A stretch of 64,000 nt of DNA from Corynebacterium frankenforstense (lineage in GTDB: Bacteria > Actinomycetota > Actinomycetes > Mycobacteriales > Mycobacteriaceae): positions 39,213 to 103,212 of the forward strand of contig NZ_JASODI010000010.1 of assembly GCF_030211955.1 (NCBI RefSeq), given 5' to 3'. This document shows, piece by piece, positions 17,879 through 30,047 of this stretch. The notes beneath the pieces are model-generated. The model had not been told where the DNA came from. It saw only the letters and a list, made by a program, of their open reading frames with translations, and searched no databases. Numbering within the stretch: the stretch's first letter is position 1; every line of letters begins with the position of its first letter. Made by a program: the position numbers and the translations under genes.

Positions 17879-18007
17879 CCGTGCGTCGCCGGCTGCGCCG
17901 GCCACCGGTCGTTCGGCTCCTGCGGTTCCTGTGGTACCTGCCGCGCCTGTTCCGGCCGCGCGAAGGACCGAGCCCGGCGGCCAACCCCGGGCGCTCCCCC
18001 GCGGCCG

Positions 18008-19735
18008 CTACTCCCCCTCGCCGGAGTCGGGCAGCAGGCGCGGGACGACCTTGCCGGCGTCGGTGCGCGGCAGCTCGTCGAGCCAGACCACCCGGTCGGG
18101 CAGGTTGTGCTCGGCGAGGTTCTCGCGCACCAGCTCGCGCAGCGAGTCCTCGTCCAGGGCGCGGCCGGCCTCGTTGTCGGCGCGCACGAGGTAGCAGTCC
18201 AGGCGCGACATGATCTCGCCGCGCACGCCCTTGACGTAGACGTCGCCGACGGCCTCCTGCCTGCCGAGGAACTCCTCGAGCTCGCGGGGGTAGACGTTCT
18301 CGCCGCCCTTGATGACCATGTCGTCGGCGCGCCCGCGCACGTGCAGGAAGCCCTGCTCGTCGAAGAAGCCGAGGTCGCCGGTGGAGAGCATCCGCCCGCG
18401 CACGGTCGTGGCGTCCTTGGCCGAGAGGTAGCCCTGCATCGACTCCGAGTTCGCCGAGTAGATCGTGCCCACCTCGCCGGTGGGCACCTCCTTGCCGTCG
18501 TCGTCGAGGATCGCGATGCGCACGCCCGGCGCGACGGTGCCGGCGCGGTCCGGGTCCGCGGCGAGCTCGCGGGCGCTGGCCACGGCGACGGGACCGTGCT
18601 CGGTCGAGCCGTAGAAGTTGCAGGTCACCACGCCGAAGCGGGCGTTGAGGTCACGGACGAGGTGCGGCGGGATCGCGTTGCCGGAGGAGACGATGAACTC
18701 GACCGACTCGCCGATCCGGCCGTCGGCGGCGGTGCGGTCCCCGGAGGCGACGGCCTCGTCGAAGGCTCCGGTGAGATCGCGCAGGAAGACCGCCGCGGAG
18801 ATGACGCCGGTGACCTTGTGCCGGGTGATGTCCGCCATCGCCTCGCGGGCGTCGAAGTGGCGGCGCAGCACCATCGTCGAGGCGGTGGCGAAGACCAGGT
18901 TGAGGTTGAGCCAGCCCCAGGCGTGGAAGAGCGAGGCGGTCAGCTGGATGACCCCGCCCGGCCGCCACGGCACCTCGGGGAAGATCGAGCCGATTACCTG
19001 CGGGCTGCGCGGTACCCCGCGCACCACGCCCTTCGGGCGGCCGGTGGTGCCCGAGGACATGATCACCGTCGGGTTCTGCTTCGGGTGGAAGGGCAGGTTC
19101 GGGCGGCGCCCGACGGACTCGATGGCCGTGCCGTAGCTGACCGGGGCGCGCCCGCCGAAGTGCAGGTCGCGCAGCTTCTCGGGCACCCCGTTTTCGGAGC
19201 CGTGGCCGACGATGAGCGGGGTGGAGCCGTCGGCGAAGCCCTCGGCGTGGTCGGCGTCGGCGACGACGACCTTGGCCCGGTACTCGTCGGCGGTGCGGCG
19301 CAGCTGCGCGGCCGAGGACATCGGGTTCATCACCATCGCCACGGCGCCGAGGTACCCGCAGGCCAACATGGTGATCACGGGCACGCGCGAGTTGCGGGCC
19401 ACGAGCGCCACGCGGTCGCCCTCGGCCACCCCGTGGGCACGCAGCGCCGCGGCGAAGCGGCGGGCCTGCTCGCGCAGCTCGGCGTAGGTCAGCTCGCCGA
19501 CCTCGTCGATGAGCGCCGTGCGCTTCGGGCGTCCGGCGGCCGCGCCCTCCATCAGCGACGCCATGGAGAAGCCCCAGCGGACCAGGTTGCCCACCAGCCT
19601 GCCGTAGTAGCCGGGGGCGGCCACGTGCACGTAGTCGGTGCGCAGGTAGGACGGCACGCCGGCGATGAACTGGCGCGCGAGGTCCCGCACCGGGACGGCG
19701 AGGTCGAGGGGGCGTTCCACCAGAGGGCTGGCCAT
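18008..19735 (-). CDS. Acyl-CoA synthetase / AMP-dependent ligase (FadD-like)
   Basis: 575 residues of the ANL adenylate-forming family, activating a carboxylic (probably fatty) acid to its CoA thioester via an acyl-AMP. Motifs in order: P-loop TVIMSSGTTGRPKGVVRG (about 225), SLFHAWGW acyl-pocket region, CNFYGSTEHGPVA (about 375), STGDLGFFDEQGFLHVRGRA (about 450), DDMVIKGGENVYPRELE, and the C-terminal catalytic Lys in RTDAGKVVPRL. ATG 19735 is preceded by AAAGG at 6 nt. It is transcribed away from metF. The substrate chain length cannot be inferred. Confidence 0.9.
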   Translation of the reverse strand: MASPLVERPLDLAVPVRDLARQFIAGVPSYLRTDYVHVAAPGYYGRLVGNLVRWGFSMASLMEGAAAGRPKRTALIDEVGELTYAELREQARRFAAALRAHGVAEGDRVALVARNSRVPVITMLACGYLGAVAMVMNPMSSAAQLRRTADEYRAKVVVADADHAEGFADGSTPLIVGHGSENGVPEKLRDLHFGGRAPVSYGTAIESVGRRPNLPFHPKQNPTVIMSSGTTGRPKGVVRGVPRSPQVIGSIFPEVPWRPGGVIQLTASLFHAWGWLNLNLVFATASTMVLRRHFDAREAMADITRHKVTGVISAAVFLRDLTGAFDEAVASGDRTAADGRIGESVEFIVSSGNAIPPHLVRDLNARFGVVTCNFYGSTEHGPVAVASARELAADPDRAGTVAPGVRIAILDDDGKEVPTGEVGTIYSANSESMQGYLSAKDATTVRGRMLSTGDLGFFDEQGFLHVRGRADDMVIKGGENVYPRELEEFLGRQEAVGDVYVKGVRGEIMSRLDCYLVRADNEAGRALDEDSLRELVRENLAEHNLPDRVVWLDELPRTDAGKVVPRLLPDSGEGE

Positions 19736-19916
19736 GTGAACCTTTCATCTTCGGTAGAGGGGCGGGGCGGGGACGGTCCCGTGCAGTGACCATCATCCCG
19801 GGGCGCGGGATTGTTACGTTCCTCTGCCAGACTACCTTCACGGGCGCTGCCGCCCGGCGCACCGCGCCGGGCCCCACGCTCCACCGCGCCGGGCGCGCCG
19901 GCCGCGATCGGCGGGG

Positions 19917-19928
19917 CGTCGGCAATTG
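19917..19928 (+). repeat. Dispersed motif copy 3
   Basis: CGTCGGCAATTG in the fadD-like/metF divergent gap; a C-to-T variant of the common AATCG end. Apart from this and the metF leader, the 387-bp gap shows no gene. Confidence 0.4.
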
Positions 19929-20012
19929 CACGCCGGATATTTTTATTCACCTGTTGAACTGGGATTTTCCGTCCCCACGCTGAAGGTGCTTCCGGTCACG
20001 CCGCCGGTGTCC

Positions 20013-20018
20013 TAGGCT
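20013..20018 (+). promoter_or_regulatory. metF -10 element
   Basis: TAGGCT at 20013-20018 predicts a transcript start near 20025, within two or three bases of the 5' side of the riboswitch P1 stem. Confidence 0.5.
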
Positions 20019-20024
20019 CATCGG

Positions 20025-20117
20025 CACCTATTCAGAGCGGCCGAGAGACCCGGCTCGATGACGCCGCAGCAACCCCCAGAGCCCTGGAACGGTGCTAACG
20101 CCGAGGTTCGATAGGAA
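20025..20117 (+). ncRNA. S-adenosylmethionine riboswitch (SAM-I/SAM-IV clan, closest to SAM-IV)
   Basis: The leader carries the SAM core in order: AGAGcGGccGAGaGAcc at 20034-20050, GGCTCGATGAcgcc (20052-20064), GCAGCAACC (20066-20074) and GGTGCTAAcgCC (20091-20102). The closing stem P1 pairs CCTAT (20027-20031) with ATAGG (20111-20115). The 3' P1 strand contains the metF Shine-Dalgarno AGGA (20113-20116), 6 nt before ATG. SAM binding should therefore lock P1 and block translation. There is no terminator hairpin after it, which supports translational control. Placement before metF fits methionine repression. Confidence 0.85.
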
Positions 20118-20122
20118 CTCCC

Positions 20123-21250
20123 ATGCCCACAGGACTTCTCTACTCCGACTACCGGCCTGGCACGCCGACGGAGCACCCCACGGTGTCCTTCGAGCTGTAC
20201 CCGCCGCGCAACCCCTCGAAGGTCTCGGGGATCTGGGCCGGCGTGAACAAGCTGGCCACCGCCCGCCCCGACTACGTCTCCGTGACCTACGGGGCCGGCG
20301 GATCCGGCGGCGACACCCGCGACACCTCGGTGCAGGTGCTGCTCAACATGATCGACCGCCACCCCGGCCTGCCCGCCGTGGCCCACCTGACCTGCCTGGG
20401 CTCCACCCCGGCGGAGATGACGCTGATCATCCGGCTGCTGCTGCGCGCCGGGGTCCGTGACTTCCTCGCGCTGCGCGGCGACCCGCCGGCCGACGACCCG
20501 GACTACTCACCCACCCCGGGCACGCTCACCCACGCCGCGGAGCTTGTCGAGCTGATCCGCGAGGTCGCCGCCGACGAGCTGCCCCACGGCGTGGGCACCG
20601 GCCCCGGCGGCTCCGGGGCGGCCACCGCGCCGGTGGTCGAGGACTACGTCTCCATCGGGGTGGCCGCCTACCCGGCCTCCCGCGGGGCCAAGCGCGACGG
20701 CGACCTGGCCGCGCTGACCGACAAGGCCCGCGCCGGCGCGGACTTCGCGATCACCCAGGTCTTCTACGACCCGGAGGACTACATCTCACTGGTGCGCGAG
20801 CTCGCCTTCACCGGAGTGCGCCTGCCGGTCGTCCCCGGCATCCTGCCCCTGCACGATCTGCGTCGACTCCGGGCCATGGAACGCCTGGCGGGTATCCCCG
20901 TGCCGGCGCCGCTCGAGGAGATCCACGCGACCGCCGACCCGGCGCTGCGCGTGCGCCGCGCCCTCGGCGCGACCGCCCAGCTGATGACGCGGGTCCTCGA
21001 CGCCGGCGCGCCGGGGGTGCACCTCTACACGTTCAACCGACCGCGGCCGACCCTCGACCTGCTCGAGTACCTGCGCGCCGCAGGCTACCTGCGCCAACAC
21101 GCCTCCGCGGTGACCGGGCTGCCCGGCACCGCCGGTGCGCTCGGCGGCGCCGACCCGGCCCGCCGCCAGGCCCACCGCATCGCCCGCGGCCAGGCCGTGG
21201 ACAGCGAGCTGGTCGGTCTGGCCCTCGGGCGCCTGACGCCCGCGGTCTGA
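20123..21250 (+). CDS. metF: Methylenetetrahydrofolate reductase
   Basis: A 375-residue flavoenzyme reducing 5,10-methylene-THF to 5-methyl-THF, the methyl donor for methionine synthase. The TIM barrel begins with TVSFELYPPRNPSK (catalytic-region Glu). DYVSVTYGAGGSGGDTRDTS follows near residue 50, then AHLTCLGSTPAEM, DFLALRGDPP and, near residue 190, SIGVAAYPASRGA. ADFAITQVFYDPEDY is the substrate and flavin end of the barrel. The C-terminal tail after about 340 is Ala/Arg-rich. Expression is under the SAM riboswitch that covers its ribosome-binding site. metE follows 101 nt downstream. Confidence 0.95.
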   Translation: MPTGLLYSDYRPGTPTEHPTVSFELYPPRNPSKVSGIWAGVNKLATARPDYVSVTYGAGGSGGDTRDTSVQVLLNMIDRHPGLPAVAHLTCLGSTPAEMTLIIRLLLRAGVRDFLALRGDPPADDPDYSPTPGTLTHAAELVELIREVAADELPHGVGTGPGGSGAATAPVVEDYVSIGVAAYPASRGAKRDGDLAALTDKARAGADFAITQVFYDPEDYISLVRELAFTGVRLPVVPGILPLHDLRRLRAMERLAGIPVPAPLEEIHATADPALRVRRALGATAQLMTRVLDAGAPGVHLYTFNRPRPTLDLLEYLRAAGYLRQHASAVTGLPGTAGALGGADPARRQAHRIARGQAVDSELVGLALGRLTPAV

Positions 21251-21351
21251 ACACCCGTAGAAGCACGCCCCGGGGTGCGACCCCGAAACCCAACGCCGAG
21301 CCCGGCTGCAACCTCAACACATTCTTAGAACCTGAAAGGTCCCCTACACCC

Positions 21352-23715
21352 ATGTCCGCCACCTTCCCCGCCGCCACCGTCCTCGGCTACCCGCGCATCG
21401 GCGCGGACCGCGAGCTCAAGTTCGCCCTCGAGAAGGCCTGGTCCTCCGACTCCCCGGCCGAGACCGAGGCCCTGCGCGCCACCGCTGACGAGCTGCGCAG
21501 GACCCGCACCGCCCGCCTGCAGCAGCTGGGGCTGAAGGCCCCGGCCGCCGTGCCGGAGGACTTCTCCTACTACGACCAGGTCCTCGACATCGTCATCGCC
21601 GCCGGTGCGGTCCCGGCACGCTTCGCCGCCGAGGCCGAGGCCCTGCGCGCCGCGAAGGCCGACCCGGAGGCCGCCGCCGCGCTAGCCGCGCAGTTCACCG
21701 TCGCCCGCGGCGAGGGCGACCGGGCCGCGCTCGAGATGACCAAGTGGTTCGACTCCAACTACCACTACCTGGTCCCCGAGATCGGCCCGGAGACGAAGCT
21801 GGCCTACAACGGCTCGCCGCGCGTGGCCGCCGCCCGCGCCCTCGGCGGCGCCGTGCGCCCCGTCCTCGTCGGCCCCGTGACCTTCCTCGCCCTGGCCAAG
21901 CCCACCGAGGAGGCCGGCTCGGGCTACAACCCGCTCGAGCGCCTCGACGACCTCGTCGCCGTCTACGCCGAGCTGCTCGCCGAGCTTTCCGACGCCGGCG
22001 TCGAGTGGGTCCAGTTCGACGAGCCCGCCCTGGTCACCGACCGCCACCGCACCCCGCAGGACCGCGGCGAGCTGCTCGCCGCCCTCGAGCGGGCCTACAC
22101 GACGCTCTCCGACGCCGCGCCGAAGCTCGCCGTGGTGCTCTCCTACGGCCACGCCGAGGACGCCGTCGACGTGCTCGCCGAGAAGACCTCCGTGGAGGCC
22201 GTGGGCATCGACCTGGTCCGCGGCCGCGAGCCGGACGCCGAGACCCTGGCCCGCTGGGCGAAGTCGCTTTCCGGACGCACCCTGATCGCCGGCGCGGTCT
22301 CCGGCCGCAACATCTGGCGCGCCGACCTGGACGCCAAGCTGGCCCAGCTGGTGCGCATCCGCACCGGCCTGGGCGACCAGGTGGCGCTGTCGGTGTCCAC
22401 CTCGACCTCCCTGCAGCACGTGCCGCAGGACGTCGAGCGCGAGACCGGCATCGACCCGGAGATCCGCTCCTGGCTGGCCTTCGCCGACCAGAAGGTCCGC
22501 GAGACCGCGCTGCTGGCCGCCGCGCTGGCCGACGGCGAGGAGTCCGTCGCCGACGAGTTCGCCGTGACCCGCGAGGCGCTGCGCACCCGCGCCGACCACC
22601 CGGGCGTCAAGCGTACCGAGGTGCGCGACGCCACCGCCGCCGTCACCGAGGCCGACCGCCGCCGCTCCCCCTACGACAAGCGCCGCGCCGCGCAGGAGAA
22701 GGCCCTCGACCTGCCGCTGCTGCCGACGACGACCATCGGCTCCTTCCCGCAGACCGGCGAGATCCGCAGGACCCGCGCCGCCTTCCGCAAGGGCGACATC
22801 AACGAGGCCGCCTACACCGAGGCGATGAACGCGGAGATCGAGAAGGTCATCCGCGCCCAGGGGGAGATCGGCCTGGACGTCCTGGTCCACGGCGAGCCCG
22901 AGCGCAACGACATGGTGCAGTACTTCTGCGAACACTTCGACGGCTGCCTGGCCACCACCCACGGCTGGGTGCAGTCCTACGGCTCGCGCTGCACCCGCCC
23001 GTCGGTGCTGTGGGGCGACATCTCGCGCCCCGAGGCGATCACCGTGCCGTGGTCGGCTTACGCCCAGTCGCTGACCGACAAGCCGGTCAAGGGCATGCTC
23101 ACCGGCCCGGTGACCATAATGGCCTGGTCCTTCGTCCGTGAGGACATCGCCTGGGGCGAGGTCGCCGACCAGATCGGCCTGGCGCTGCGCGCCGAGGTCG
23201 CCGATCTGGAGGCCGCCGGCATCGGCGTCATCCAGGTCGACGAACCGGCCATCCGCGAGCTGCTGCCGCTGCGCGCCGAGGACCGCGAGGACTACCTGGC
23301 GTGGTCGGTCGGCTCCTTCCGCCTGGCCACCTCGGGTGCGGCCGACCAGACCAGCATCCACACCCACCTGTGCTACTCCGACTTCGCCACCATCGTCGAC
23401 GCGATCGACCGCCTGGACGCGGACGTGACCAGCGTGGAGGCCTCCCGCTCGCGGCTGAAGGTGCTGCCGGCCCTGGCCGAGCACGGCTTCGAGCGCGGCC
23501 TGGGGCCGGGTGTGTGGGACATCCACTCCGCCCGCGTGCCCTCGCAGGACGAGGTCCGCGGCCTGATCGACATCGCCGTCGACGCCCTCGACCCGCGGCA
23601 GGTCTGGGTCAACCCGGACTGCGGCCTGAAGACCCGCGCCTGGCCGGAGACCACCGCGACGCTGAAGAACCTCGTCGCCGCCACCGAGGAGGTCCGTGAG
23701 CGCCTGCAGAAGTAG
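21352..23715 (+). CDS. metE: Cobalamin-independent methionine synthase
   Basis: 787 residues with two related barrels, transferring the methyl of 5-methyl-THF polyglutamate to homocysteine. The N-terminal barrel starts ATVLGYPRIGADRELKFALE. The C-terminal catalytic barrel starts LPTTTIGSFPQTGEIRRTRA (about 460). It carries the zinc ligands: His and Cys in SIHTHLCYSDFATI, Glu in the following barrel segment, and Cys in VNPDCGLKTRAWPE. GEPERNDMVQYFCEHFDG is the homocysteine site. It lies downstream of metF, which supplies its methyl donor. A clear terminator follows. Confidence 0.96.
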   Translation: MSATFPAATVLGYPRIGADRELKFALEKAWSSDSPAETEALRATADELRRTRTARLQQLGLKAPAAVPEDFSYYDQVLDIVIAAGAVPARFAAEAEALRAAKADPEAAAALAAQFTVARGEGDRAALEMTKWFDSNYHYLVPEIGPETKLAYNGSPRVAAARALGGAVRPVLVGPVTFLALAKPTEEAGSGYNPLERLDDLVAVYAELLAELSDAGVEWVQFDEPALVTDRHRTPQDRGELLAALERAYTTLSDAAPKLAVVLSYGHAEDAVDVLAEKTSVEAVGIDLVRGREPDAETLARWAKSLSGRTLIAGAVSGRNIWRADLDAKLAQLVRIRTGLGDQVALSVSTSTSLQHVPQDVERETGIDPEIRSWLAFADQKVRETALLAAALADGEESVADEFAVTREALRTRADHPGVKRTEVRDATAAVTEADRRRSPYDKRRAAQEKALDLPLLPTTTIGSFPQTGEIRRTRAAFRKGDINEAAYTEAMNAEIEKVIRAQGEIGLDVLVHGEPERNDMVQYFCEHFDGCLATTHGWVQSYGSRCTRPSVLWGDISRPEAITVPWSAYAQSLTDKPVKGMLTGPVTIMAWSFVREDIAWGEVADQIGLALRAEVADLEAAGIGVIQVDEPAIRELLPLRAEDREDYLAWSVGSFRLATSGAADQTSIHTHLCYSDFATIVDAIDRLDADVTSVEASRSRLKVLPALAEHGFERGLGPGVWDIHSARVPSQDEVRGLIDIAVDALDPRQVWVNPDCGLKTRAWPETTATLKNLVAATEEVRERLQK

Positions 23716-23725
23716 GACCGCGTGA

Positions 23726-23756
23726 AAAAGGCCGGAGCGAGATGCTCCGGCCTTTT
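23726..23756. terminator. Bidirectional Rho-independent terminator
   Basis: AAAAGGCCGGAGC, loop GAGAT, GCTCCGGCCTTTT, between the convergent metE and aminotransferase genes; T-runs on both strands. Confidence 0.92.
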
Positions 23757-23768
23757 CCTTGTGGGACG

Positions 23769-24875
23769 CTAGCGGACCGCCGCGATGGCCTCCTCGAGCG
23801 CGCCCAGGATCATCGGCACGGAGGCCGGCTGGGCGTTCGGGCCCATCAGGCCGATGCGCCAGACCGAGTCGGCGTAGGCGCCCACGCCGGCGCCGATCTC
23901 GATGTCGAAGTGCTCGAGCAGGTAGGAGCGCACGGCGGCGTTGTCCACTCCCTCGGGCACCTTGACGGTGGTCAGGTCCGGCAGACGGTGGCCCTCGACG
24001 GCGAAGAGCTCGAGGCCCATCTCCTCCAGGCCGGCCTGCAGCGCCTCGCCGGCGGCGCGGTGGCGGGCGATGACGTTGGCCAGGCCCTCGTCGAGGATGC
24101 GGGTGATCGCCGCGCCGAGCGAGACGACCATGCCGGTCGGGGCGGTGTGGTGGTAGGTGCGCTTGGAGCCGGTGGCCTCGCCGGCGTAGCCGCCGAGCAT
24201 GCCCAGGTCCAGGTACCAGGACCGCGGGTGCTCCACTCGGCGCTCCCAGGCGCGGTCGGAGACGGTGAACGGCGCCAGGCCCGGGGCAACGCCCAGGCAC
24301 TTCTGGGTGCCGGCGTAGCCGATGTCGACACCCCACTCGTCGGCCTTGAGCTCGACGCCGGCGATGGCGGTCACGGCGTCGACCAGCAGCAGGGCGTCGC
24401 CCTTGCGGCGGCCGATCTCGGCGATGTCGCTGGCGACACCGGTGGAGGTCTCGGCGTAGACGACGGCGAAGATCTTCGGGTCGGGGTGGGCCTCGGCCAG
24501 CTTGACCGGGTCGACGGGGCTGCCCCACTCGAAGTCGACGCGCACGACCTCGGCGCCCATGCGGGCGGCGACGTCGCACATGCGCTCGCCGAACAGGCCG
24601 TTGACGCCGACGACGACCACGTCGCCGGGCTCGACGAAGTTGACGAAGGCGGCCTCCATGCCGCCGGAGCCGGTGGTCGACAGCGGCAGGGTGCGGGCGT
24701 TCTCGGTGCCCCACAGGGTGCGCAGTCCGGCGCAGACCTCGTCCATCTCGGCGATGAACTCGGGGTCCAGGTGGCCGAGCAGCGGGCGGGTCAGCGCCGT
24801 GGTGGCCTCCGGGTAGGGGTTGCACGGCCCGGGGCCGAAAAGGTGACGGGAAACGAAGTGTGACGGGGAACTCAT
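23769..24875 (-). CDS. Class V aminotransferase (alanine-glyoxylate / serine-pyruvate type)
   Basis: A 368-residue PLP enzyme. GPGPCNPYPEATTALTRP at the N-terminus and STTGSGGMEAAFVNF bind substrate and phosphate. LLLVDAVTAIAGVELKADEW contains the pyridine-ring Asp, and the Schiff-base Lys is in YAGTQKCLGVAPGL (about 190). C-terminal WRIGLMGPNAQPASV has the carboxylate-binding Arg. These fit alanine-glyoxylate or serine-pyruvate aminotransferases. A role in glycine/serine supply is plausible beside the folate-methionine genes, though that link is inferred. ATG 24875 matches the family N-terminus; the longer start at 24965 adds an Arg/Gly-rich noncoding-looking segment. Confidence 0.87.
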   Translation of the reverse strand: MSSPSHFVSRHLFGPGPCNPYPEATTALTRPLLGHLDPEFIAEMDEVCAGLRTLWGTENARTLPLSTTGSGGMEAAFVNFVEPGDVVVVGVNGLFGERMCDVAARMGAEVVRVDFEWGSPVDPVKLAEAHPDPKIFAVVYAETSTGVASDIAEIGRRKGDALLLVDAVTAIAGVELKADEWGVDIGYAGTQKCLGVAPGLAPFTVSDRAWERRVEHPRSWYLDLGMLGGYAGEATGSKRTYHHTAPTGMVVSLGAAITRILDEGLANVIARHRAAGEALQAGLEEMGLELFAVEGHRLPDLTTVKVPEGVDNAAVRSYLLEHFDIEIGAGVGAYADSVWRIGLMGPNAQPASVPMILGALEEAIAAVR

Positions 24876-24925
24876 GCCTACCAGTGTGGCACCGGACACG
24901 ACCGAGCGCACACCGGGGGGTGGTG

Positions 24926-26557
<1,632 letters not shown>

Positions 26558-26604
26558 GCCGAGACATCCTAACAACCGCCCCGGCTTCCTCTATCATCGG
26601 CGGC

Positions 26605-27078
26605 ATGGGTCACTCCAGCAGAACCGGCGCCTCCGCCCACGGCACGGGCGTCGAGGGCCGTGAGTACGTCATCCGCTACAGCCTCAGCCCCTACCAGCGC
26701 GGTTCCATGGTCGGCCGGTTCGCCGGCGAGCCGTCGAAGGCGGACGTGCGCTCGTTCCTGGCGGGCTACTCCATCGACGCAGCCAAGCTTTCCGACGTCT
26801 CGGTGACCCCCGTCCCCGATTTCCGGCACCGTCGGCCGGCGGGCGGTGCCCCGGCGCCGCAGCGCCGGGCCCCGCAGGCGCCGCGACCCGCGCGGGCCGC
26901 GGGCTCCCCCGCTGCGTGGGCGAAGCCCACGCAGCAGACGCGAACCGCGCCCGCCGGGGCGGGCGCGCAACGGGGAGGGACGGGGCGTCGTCAATCGAAC
27001 TACCCCGCCCAGCCGCAGGGCGTCACCTTCAACGACCTGCTGAAGGCCGCGCGCGAGGCGCGCGACGCGCTGCGCTAG
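26605..27078 (+). CDS. Conserved hypothetical protein with palindrome-rich linker
   Basis: 157 residues in two ordered blocks. The N-terminal block (about 1-75) includes GREYVIRYSLSPYQRGSMVG and PSKADVRSFLAGYSIDAAKL. The short C-terminal block is QGVTFNDLLKAAREARDALR. The 60-residue middle is Pro/Ala/Arg/Gly. At DNA level this linker holds three successive GC hairpins (26881-26902, 26911-26935, 26947-26966) and one dispersed motif copy (26985-26997). TATCAT at 26592-26597 sits 7 nt before ATG, so it is leaderless. Its 3' end overlaps the convergent sufT by 4 bp. Function unknown. Confidence 0.72.
   Translation: MGHSSRTGASAHGTGVEGREYVIRYSLSPYQRGSMVGRFAGEPSKADVRSFLAGYSIDAAKLSDVSVTPVPDFRHRRPAGGAPAPQRRAPQAPRPARAAGSPAAWAKPTQQTRTAPAGAGAQRGGTGRRQSNYPAQPQGVTFNDLLKAAREARDALR
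26881..26966. repeat. Cluster of three GC hairpins in a coding linker
   Basis: CCGCGACCCG/CGGGCCGCGG (26881-26902), GCTGCGTGGGC-GAA-GCCCACGCAGC (26911-26935, perfect) and GCGCCCGCC-GG-GGCGGGCGC (26947-26966, perfect). Confidence 0.75.
26985..26997 (+). repeat. Dispersed motif copy 4
   Basis: GCGTCGTCAATCG, continuing AACT as in copy 6, so the two share CGTCGTCAATCGAACT. It lies inside the linker of the hypothetical protein gene. Confidence 0.6.
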
Positions 27079-27482
27079 ACGGCGAAGCCGAGCGCGCGCA
27101 GCTGCTCGCGGCCCTCCTCGGTGATCATGTGCGGGCCCCAGGGCGGGATCCACACCCAGTTGATCTCCACCTCGTCGGCCGCGCCGTTGTTGACCACGGC
27201 CACCGAGGCCTGATCCTCAAGCATGTCCGTCAGCGGGCACGCCGGCGAGGTCAGCGTCATGTTGATCACCGCGGTCTTCACGTCGTCGGAACGGTCGATG
27301 AAGATGTCGTAGACCAGACCGAGGTCGACGACGTTGATCCCGAGCTCGGGGTCGATGACGTCGCGGAGGTACTCCTCGACGTCGGCGGCGTCCTTGATGT
27401 CCTGCTCCGTCTGGGGCGGGGCCTGCGGGCCGTCGGCGGCGGCGCGCTCGGGGGTCCCGGCGTTCTGGTCCTCTTCGGTCAT
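27075..27482 (-). CDS. sufT: SufT / MIP18-type Fe-S assembly protein (DUF59)
   Basis: 135 residues. The MIP18 (DUF59) domain begins after an acidic, Pro-rich 30-residue tail: VEEYLRDVIDPELGINVVDL with the conserved DPE, then MTLTSPACPLTDML with the conserved Cys. VWIPPWGPHMITEEGREQL ends the domain. Proteins of this kind help deliver or mature Fe-S clusters. It is the last gene of the suf operon; its ATG overlaps the sufU stop region, implying translational coupling. Confidence 0.93.
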   Translation of the reverse strand: MTEEDQNAGTPERAAADGPQAPPQTEQDIKDAADVEEYLRDVIDPELGINVVDLGLVYDIFIDRSDDVKTAVINMTLTSPACPLTDMLEDQASVAVVNNGAADEVEINWVWIPPWGPHMITEEGREQLRALGFAV

Positions 27483-27946
27483 TACCTGTCAGAGCCTCCG
27501 TTCATCTTGTCGAGCGCCTCGGCGGTGGCGGCCTGGAAGGCCTTCCAGCCGAGCAGCGCACACTTGACCCGGGCGGGGTACTTGGCCACCCCGGCGAAGG
27601 CGACGCCGTCGCCGATCAGCTCGGGGTCGCCCTCATCCTTGCCGCGCGAGGTGATCATGCGGTCGAAGTCCTCGAGCTTCTCCATCGCCTTGGCCACCGG
27701 CTGCCCGACGATCTCCTCGGCCATCACCGACGTGGAGGCCTGGGAGATCGAACAGCCGCTCGCCTGGTAGGAGACGTCCTCGACCGTCTCGCCGTCCGCC
27801 GAGAGGTGCACGCGCAGCGTGACCTCGTCGCCGCAGGACGGGTTGACGTGGAAGACCTCGGCCTCGAAGGGCTCGCGCAGCCCGGAGTGGGTCGGGTTCT
27901 TGTAGTGGTCCAGGATGACCTCCTGGTACATGGATTCAACGCTCAC
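27482..27946 (-). CDS. sufU: SufU zinc-dependent sulfur acceptor/scaffold
   Basis: 154 residues. The three conserved cysteines are in VNPSCGDEVTL, QASGCSISQAS and ARVKCALLGWKAF, with Asp in the first motif as the fourth ligand. In Gram-positive bacteria SufU binds zinc and accepts persulfide sulfur from SufS by ligand swapping. The gene lies directly between sufS and sufT on the minus strand, as expected for the pair. The N-terminal SMYQEVILDHYKNPTHSGL is the family signature. Confidence 0.95.
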   Translation of the reverse strand: MSVESMYQEVILDHYKNPTHSGLREPFEAEVFHVNPSCGDEVTLRVHLSADGETVEDVSYQASGCSISQASTSVMAEEIVGQPVAKAMEKLEDFDRMITSRGKDEGDPELIGDGVAFAGVAKYPARVKCALLGWKAFQAATAEALDKMNGGSDR

Positions 27947-27947
27947 G

Positions 27948-29987
<2,040 letters not shown>

Positions 29988-30047
29988 CTAAGTTGTCGGT
30001 GTCAGTGAGTGGGGTCGGGTCCGGCCCCCTGAGTGGTGGGCGGGACC

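Noticed and set aside
17881..18213. Short ORF starting MRRRLRRPPVVRLLRFLWYLPRL
   Set aside because: A cationic-hydrophobic peptide is conceivable, but there is no ribosome-binding site or promoter, and it runs antisense into the acyl-CoA synthetase gene.
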